Assembly: GCF_001282115.1 (NCBI RefSeq)
Contig: NZ_LJBR01000026.1
Coordinates: forward strand, 1 to 35,343
From: Streptomyces sp. NRRL B-24085
GTDB taxonomy: Bacteria > Actinomycetota > Actinomycetes > Streptomycetales > Streptomycetaceae
Reading direction: 5' to 3'
DNA length: 35,343 bases
Positions 31,895 through 35,343 of this stretch are shown here, piece by piece; positions within the stretch are counted from its first letter, which is position 1, and every line of letters begins with the position of its first letter. The position numbers and the translations under genes are program-made. The notes beneath the pieces were generated by a model. The model worked only from the letters and a program-made list of their open reading frames with translations. It was not told the DNA's origin and ran no database searches.

Positions 31895-32911
31895 TTAGGC
31901 GCAAGCCGCCTCGGCGACGGGCTCCAGCGAACGAACCGGCCGCACATGCCCGACCTCACGGCCGCCGCCCAGAAGCACCTCGCCCTGGAACTCCGTGAGC
32001 AGATCCGGCGAGACCCCGGCCCACGCAAGCGCCGCCGCGGCAACCGGAACCCGCGCCCGGTTCGCCCCGTCGGAGATCTTCACCGCGACGGCCCGCCCGT
32101 CAGGAAGGGCCGCGACCTCGACACCCTCGAAACCGTCCTTGGCCAGCAGTCCCGGCACGGCCTTCATCAGCGCGGCCACGTCCCGACCCGCCCCGGACGC
32201 CATCTCCGCATGCGAACGCATCGCGTCGGCGACCCGGGCCTCCGGCGTACCGGGGGCCGCCGAGGTGATCCGTGCGGCGGCGCGGGCGAGGCCGTGCAGC
32301 GAGACGGAGAACAGGGGCGCACCGCAGCCGTCGACGGTCACGCGCGCGATCCGCTGTCCGGTGAGGTCCTCGACGATCTCGGCGATCGCCTGCTGGAGCG
32401 GGTGCCCGGGGTCGAGGTAGCCCTCCAGCGGCCAGTCGTTGAGCACGCACGTGTACAGCATCGCCGCGTGCTTGCCGGAGCAGTTCTGGGCGAGCCGGGA
32501 CGGTCCGCGCCCGTCCCGGATCCAGGTGTCCCGGACGGCCGGGCCGAACGGCATGTCGGGGACATTGCGCAGGGCGTCCTCCGAGAGGCCCGCCAGCTCC
32601 AGGATCCGCCGGGTGCCGGCGAGGTGGCGTTCCTCGCCGGAGTGGCTGGCCGCGGCGAGCGAGAGGAGCTCTCCGTCGAGGGGCAGCCCGGCCCGGACCA
32701 TGGCGACGGCCTGGACCGGCTTGAGCGCGGACCGCGGATAGAACGCGGCCTCGATGTCGCCGAGTTGGAAGCGGACGTTCCCGTCGCCGTCCAGGACGAC
32801 GACGGAACCGTAGTGGGTGCCCTCGATCAGCCCGCCGCGGATGAGGTGGGCGACGGGGGCGTGGAGGGGCTCACGGACCAGGGGTGCGGCCGCGACGGAA
32901 CTGCTGTACAT
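31895..32911 (-). CDS. Asparaginase (asparaginase II / Pfam PF06089 family)
   Basis: A 338-aa enzyme of the PF06089 asparaginase family, distinct from E. coli AnsA/AnsB. It hydrolyses asparagine to aspartate and ammonia. Family runs include THYGSVVVLDGDG and FYPRSALKPVQAVAMVRAG, then AAASHSGEERH, LAQNCSGKHAAML, and RVTVDGCGAP. There is no signal peptide, so it is cytosolic. The ATG at 32911 (MYSSSVAAAPLVREP) has AGGAAGTG just upstream; GTG 32947 in the same frame is less likely. It follows the permease gene by about 80 bp and precedes aspA, matching uptake then deamidation then deamination. Confidence 0.9.
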   Translation of the reverse strand: MYSSSVAAAPLVREPLHAPVAHLIRGGLIEGTHYGSVVVLDGDGNVRFQLGDIEAAFYPRSALKPVQAVAMVRAGLPLDGELLSLAAASHSGEERHLAGTRRILELAGLSEDALRNVPDMPFGPAVRDTWIRDGRGPSRLAQNCSGKHAAMLYTCVLNDWPLEGYLDPGHPLQQAIAEIVEDLTGQRIARVTVDGCGAPLFSVSLHGLARAAARITSAAPGTPEARVADAMRSHAEMASGAGRDVAALMKAVPGLLAKDGFEGVEVAALPDGRAVAVKISDGANRARVPVAAAALAWAGVSPDLLTEFQGEVLLGGGREVGHVRPVRSLEPVAEAACA

Positions 32912-32990
32912 CACTTCCTGCTTCTCCGGGAACGCCACGCGGGTCACGCGTGCGTACCGGTCGGTTCGGGCTGGGGATGCGCGCGGGCTG

Positions 32991-34439
32991 TCACGCGCCG
33001 GTCGGTTCGTTCTCGGTGGAGGTGCGGGAGACCCTGCCGCGGACGGCGAACCATCCGGCGACCAGGGCCGCGACGATCAGCGGGAGGCACAGCACGGTGG
33101 TGCGCCCCGCGCCGCCGTCGGCGTACATGAGGACCAGGACGGAGGCGAGGAAGGCCAGCGTCACGAGTTCGGTCCAGGGGGAGCCCGGCAGCCGGTAGCC
33201 GGGGCGGGTCAGGTCGCCCTTCTCGGTCCGCTGCCAGAAGAGCAGGTGACAGACCATGATCATGCCCCAGGTGGCGAGGATGCCGATGGCGGCGAAGTTC
33301 AGCACGATCTCGAAAGCGTCCGCAGGGACGACGTAGTTGAGGCCGACGCCGAGGACGCAGACGCCGCTGGTGAGCAGGATGCCGCCGTAGGGGACCTGGC
33401 TGCGGCTCATCACGCCCGTGAACCTGGGCGCCGAGCCGGACACGGCCATCGAGCGCAGGATGCGGCCGGTGGAGTAGAGGCCGGAGTTGAGCGAGGACAT
33501 GGCCGCGGTGAGGACGACGAGGTTCATCACGCCGCCGGCCGCCGGGATGCCGATGTTGGACAGGACGGTCACGAAGGGGCTCTCGCCGCCGGTGTACTTG
33601 TTCCAGGGCAGCAGCATCGACAGCAGGAGGACCGAGCCGACGTAGAAGAGGCCGACGCGCCACATGATCGAGTTGATCGCCTTGGGCATGATCTTCTCGG
33701 GGTTCTCGGTCTCGCCCGCGGCGACGCCGACCAGTTCGACGGAGGCGTAGGCGAAGACGACGCCCTGGATGATCAGCAGCATCGGGAGCAGGCCGTTGGG
33801 GAAGACACCGCCGTTGCCGGTGATCAGGGACGGGCCGGGGTGGTGGCCGTCGATCGGGTGCTGGGTGGCCAGCAGGAAGAGGCCGATCAGCATGAACGCC
33901 ACGAGCGCGCCCACCTTGATGATGGCGAACCAGAACTCCAGCTCGCCGAACATCTTCACCGAGATGAGGTTGACGGTGAGGACGACGGCGAGCGCGACCA
34001 GGGCGATCACCCACTGGGGGATGTCGGAGAACATGCCCCAGTAGTGGGTGTAGAGGGCGACGGCGGTGATGTCGGCGATTCCGGTGGTGGCCCAGTTCAG
34101 GAAGTACATCCAGCCGGCGACGTAGGCGCCCTTCTCGCCGAGGAACTCCCGGGCGTACGACACGAAGGCGCCGGAGGAGGGGCGGTACAGGACGAGTTCG
34201 CCGAGGGCGCGGACGACGAGGAAGGCGAAGACGCCGCAGACCGCGTAGGCGATGAAGAGGGAGGGGCCGGCGTCGGCGAGGCGGCCGCCGGCGCCGAGGA
34301 AGAGACCGGTGCCGATCGCGCCGCCGATGGCGATCATGTTGACGTGCCGGGACTTGAGGGACTTGCTGTAGCCGTCGTCTCCGGCGTCGACATGGCCGGA
34401 ACGTTTCTGCACCCCATCGTGCAGGGACTGCTCGCTCAC
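32991..34439 (-). CDS. Amino-acid permease, GABA/asparagine-type (APC superfamily, AAT group)
   Basis: A 482-aa, 12-helix secondary transporter. After a short hydrophilic N-terminus, the family signature [18 protein letters not shown] forms helix 1, with [20 protein letters not shown] next and [20 protein letters not shown], a loop typical of AAT permeases (GabP, AnsP, AroP). [19 protein letters not shown] and [20 protein letters not shown] also fit. The GTG start at 34439 overlaps the regulator's stop (GTGA), so regulator and permease are coupled. Context (asparaginase, aspartase, glutaminase) favours Asn or Gln as substrate over GABA, but the sequence alone does not decide. Confidence 0.92.
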   Translation of the reverse strand: MSEQSLHDGVQKRSGHVDAGDDGYSKSLKSRHVNMIAIGGAIGTGLFLGAGGRLADAGPSLFIAYAVCGVFAFLVVRALGELVLYRPSSGAFVSYAREFLGEKGAYVAGWMYFLNWATTGIADITAVALYTHYWGMFSDIPQWVIALVALAVVLTVNLISVKMFGELEFWFAIIKVGALVAFMLIGLFLLATQHPIDGHHPGPSLITGNGGVFPNGLLPMLLIIQGVVFAYASVELVGVAAGETENPEKIMPKAINSIMWRVGLFYVGSVLLLSMLLPWNKYTGGESPFVTVLSNIGIPAAGGVMNLVVLTAAMSSLNSGLYSTGRILRSMAVSGSAPRFTGVMSRSQVPYGGILLTSGVCVLGVGLNYVVPADAFEIVLNFAAIGILATWGMIMVCHLLFWQRTEKGDLTRPGYRLPGSPWTELVTLAFLASVLVLMYADGGAGRTTVLCLPLIVAALVAGWFAVRGRVSRTSTENEPTGA

Positions 34440-35167
34440 GCCTCTGATCCGCCTTCCGTGGAACTGTCCGTGCGCGGGGAACGCACGATGTCGGTGAGGG
34501 TGGTCTCGACGCGGTCGAGGTGGTGGGACATCGCCTCCACCGCGTCGTGCTCGGAACCGTCGATCAGCGCCTCGACGATCGCGCGGTGCTCGCGGTTGGA
34601 CTGCTCCCGGCGGCCGCCCAGCTCGTTGAGGAAGGCCGACTGACGCGCCAGTGCGTCGCGGATCTCCTCGATGACCCGGCGGAAGACCGGGTTCTGGGCG
34701 GCCTCGGCCACGGCGAGGTGGAAGAGGGTGTCCATCGCGACCCACGCCGTGGTGTCGGTCTCGCGTTCCATCCGGTCCAGGAGGTGGGCCAGGTGGTCGA
34801 GGTTCTCCGGGGTGCGGCGCCGTGCCGCGTACCCGGCGACCGGGATCTCGACGTGGCGGCGCACCTCCAGGAGGTCACTGGCCGCGTAGTCGCCGAAGGT
34901 GGGGTCCTCCACGGCGTTGGCCACCACGAAGGTGCCCTTGCCGGTCTTGGAGACGGTCAGGCCCATGGTCTGCAGGGCCCTGAGGGCCTCGCGCAGCACG
35001 GGCCGGCTGATCTCCAGGGTGCGGCAGAGCTCCGCCTCGGAGGGGAGCTTGTCGCCGATGGCGTACTCCCCGCGCTCGATGGCGCCGCGCAGATGCGCCA
35101 GCACCGCCTCCATGGCGCTGACACGCCTCGGCGGCTGACTGGCTGTCCGGCTGTCTGACAGGTTCAC
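34436..35167 (-). CDS. FadR/GntR-family transcriptional regulator (FCD domain)
   Basis: A 243-aa regulator. The winged helix (about residues 15-85) has the GntR pattern [18 protein letters not shown] followed by [26 protein letters not shown]. The all-helical FCD ligand domain (about 100-225) includes the metal-site residues in [28 protein letters not shown] and [16 protein letters not shown]. Such regulators usually sense carboxylates or amino acids. The GTG at 35167 is 7 nt after a -10 box, so it is leaderless. It is the first gene of the amide-catabolic operon, and presumably represses it until its ligand (perhaps Asn, Asp or fumarate) binds. Confidence 0.93.
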   Translation of the reverse strand: MNLSDSRTASQPPRRVSAMEAVLAHLRGAIERGEYAIGDKLPSEAELCRTLEISRPVLREALRALQTMGLTVSKTGKGTFVVANAVEDPTFGDYAASDLLEVRRHVEIPVAGYAARRRTPENLDHLAHLLDRMERETDTTAWVAMDTLFHLAVAEAAQNPVFRRVIEEIRDALARQSAFLNELGGRREQSNREHRAIVEALIDGSEHDAVEAMSHHLDRVETTLTDIVRSPRTDSSTEGGSEA

Positions 35168-35174
35168 GGGAGTG

Positions 35175-35204
35175 ATACTCCGGGCGGCGGGAGGGTGCTG
35201 TCAA
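35175..35204 (-). promoter_or_regulatory. Promoter of the FadR-permease operon
   Basis: Minus-strand -35 TTGACA (35199-35204, a perfect consensus) and -10 GAGTAT (35175-35180) are 18 bp apart. The -10 is 7 nt from the GTG start, so the transcript is leaderless. A housekeeping (HrdB) promoter is likely, with room for autoregulation. Confidence 0.65.
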
Positions 35205-35252
35205 GGGGGCGGGTGTGCGGGGTGCGGGGTGTGGGAGACGTTTCGCACCCGG

Positions 35253-35343
35253 GGCGGTGTGCGCGAGGCAGGGGCTCCCTCGCCACCCCGCCCTCGGCGC
35301 GAGATACGGGAACCGTCCCTCAGCGCCGTGGCGGTGTGCGCGA
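35253..35343. repeat. 14-bp direct repeat at the right edge
   Basis: GGCGGTGTGCGCGA occurs at 35253-35266 and again at 35330-35343, the last bases of the window. The rest of this 140-bp edge holds no gene that I can support. Confidence 0.5.

Overview
The window looks like chromosomal DNA of a Streptomyces or a very close relative. GC is very high, third positions are almost all G or C, and GTG starts are common. Several genes start 6-7 nt after a -10 box, as expected for leaderless mRNAs. The gene families are typical of streptomycetes: a PAS/GAF/SpoIIE-type phosphatase, DUF3040, an Rv1733c-like membrane protein, an ECF42 sigma factor with DGPF proteins, and a GGGGCGCGGGGAACTGCGCGA intergenic element. 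I found no rRNA, tRNA, IS element, prophage or CRISPR array.

Left part (1-9.3 kb): a 2,4-dienoyl-CoA reductase (cut by the window edge) with a palindrome over its -35 box, then the frameshifted 3' end of a short-chain dehydrogenase and a four-copy 42-bp repeat. Next come a small conserved protein, a DUF3040 membrane protein, a CPA2 cation/proton antiporter and a secreted protein. A PAS-PAS-GAF-PP2C phosphatase follows, then a gene-free stretch with a 14-bp tandem repeat, and an MFS exporter.

Middle (9.3-20.8 kb): a LysR regulator diverges from the exporter across a perfect inverted repeat. It is followed by a PrmC-like methyltransferase, a MarR regulator, a coupled NADP-oxidoreductase/GNAT pair, a molybdopterin oxidoreductase overlapping its flavin reductase, an Rv1733c-like protein, a CE7 esterase, a serine beta-lactamase-like hydrolase, a thioesterase, a PadR/methyltransferase pair and a SnoaL-like protein.

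ECF42 module (20.8-23.2 kb, minus strand): a DGPF-NTF2 fusion protein, a DGPF protein, the sigma factor and a 41-aa ORF are chained by overlapping start and stop codons. The same promoter-like pattern, TGTCGA-N17-CGTC, lies upstream of the first gene and again inside the 3' end of the sigma gene, about 30 nt before the 41-aa ORF. The sigma factor probably drives both the DGPF genes and the small protein.

Right part (23.3-35.3 kb): a methyltransferase and a short second Rho factor. Rho's ATPase motor looks intact, but the aromatic residues of its primary RNA-binding site are replaced. Then a D-Ala-D-Ala carboxypeptidase, two coupled polyprenol-phosphate-mannose-type glycosyltransferases (GT87 and MptB-like), and an amide/amino-acid catabolic island: FadR-type regulator, amino-acid permease, asparaginase, aspartase and glutaminase. 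That island would import Asn/Gln-type substrates and convert them to Asp, fumarate, Glu and ammonia.
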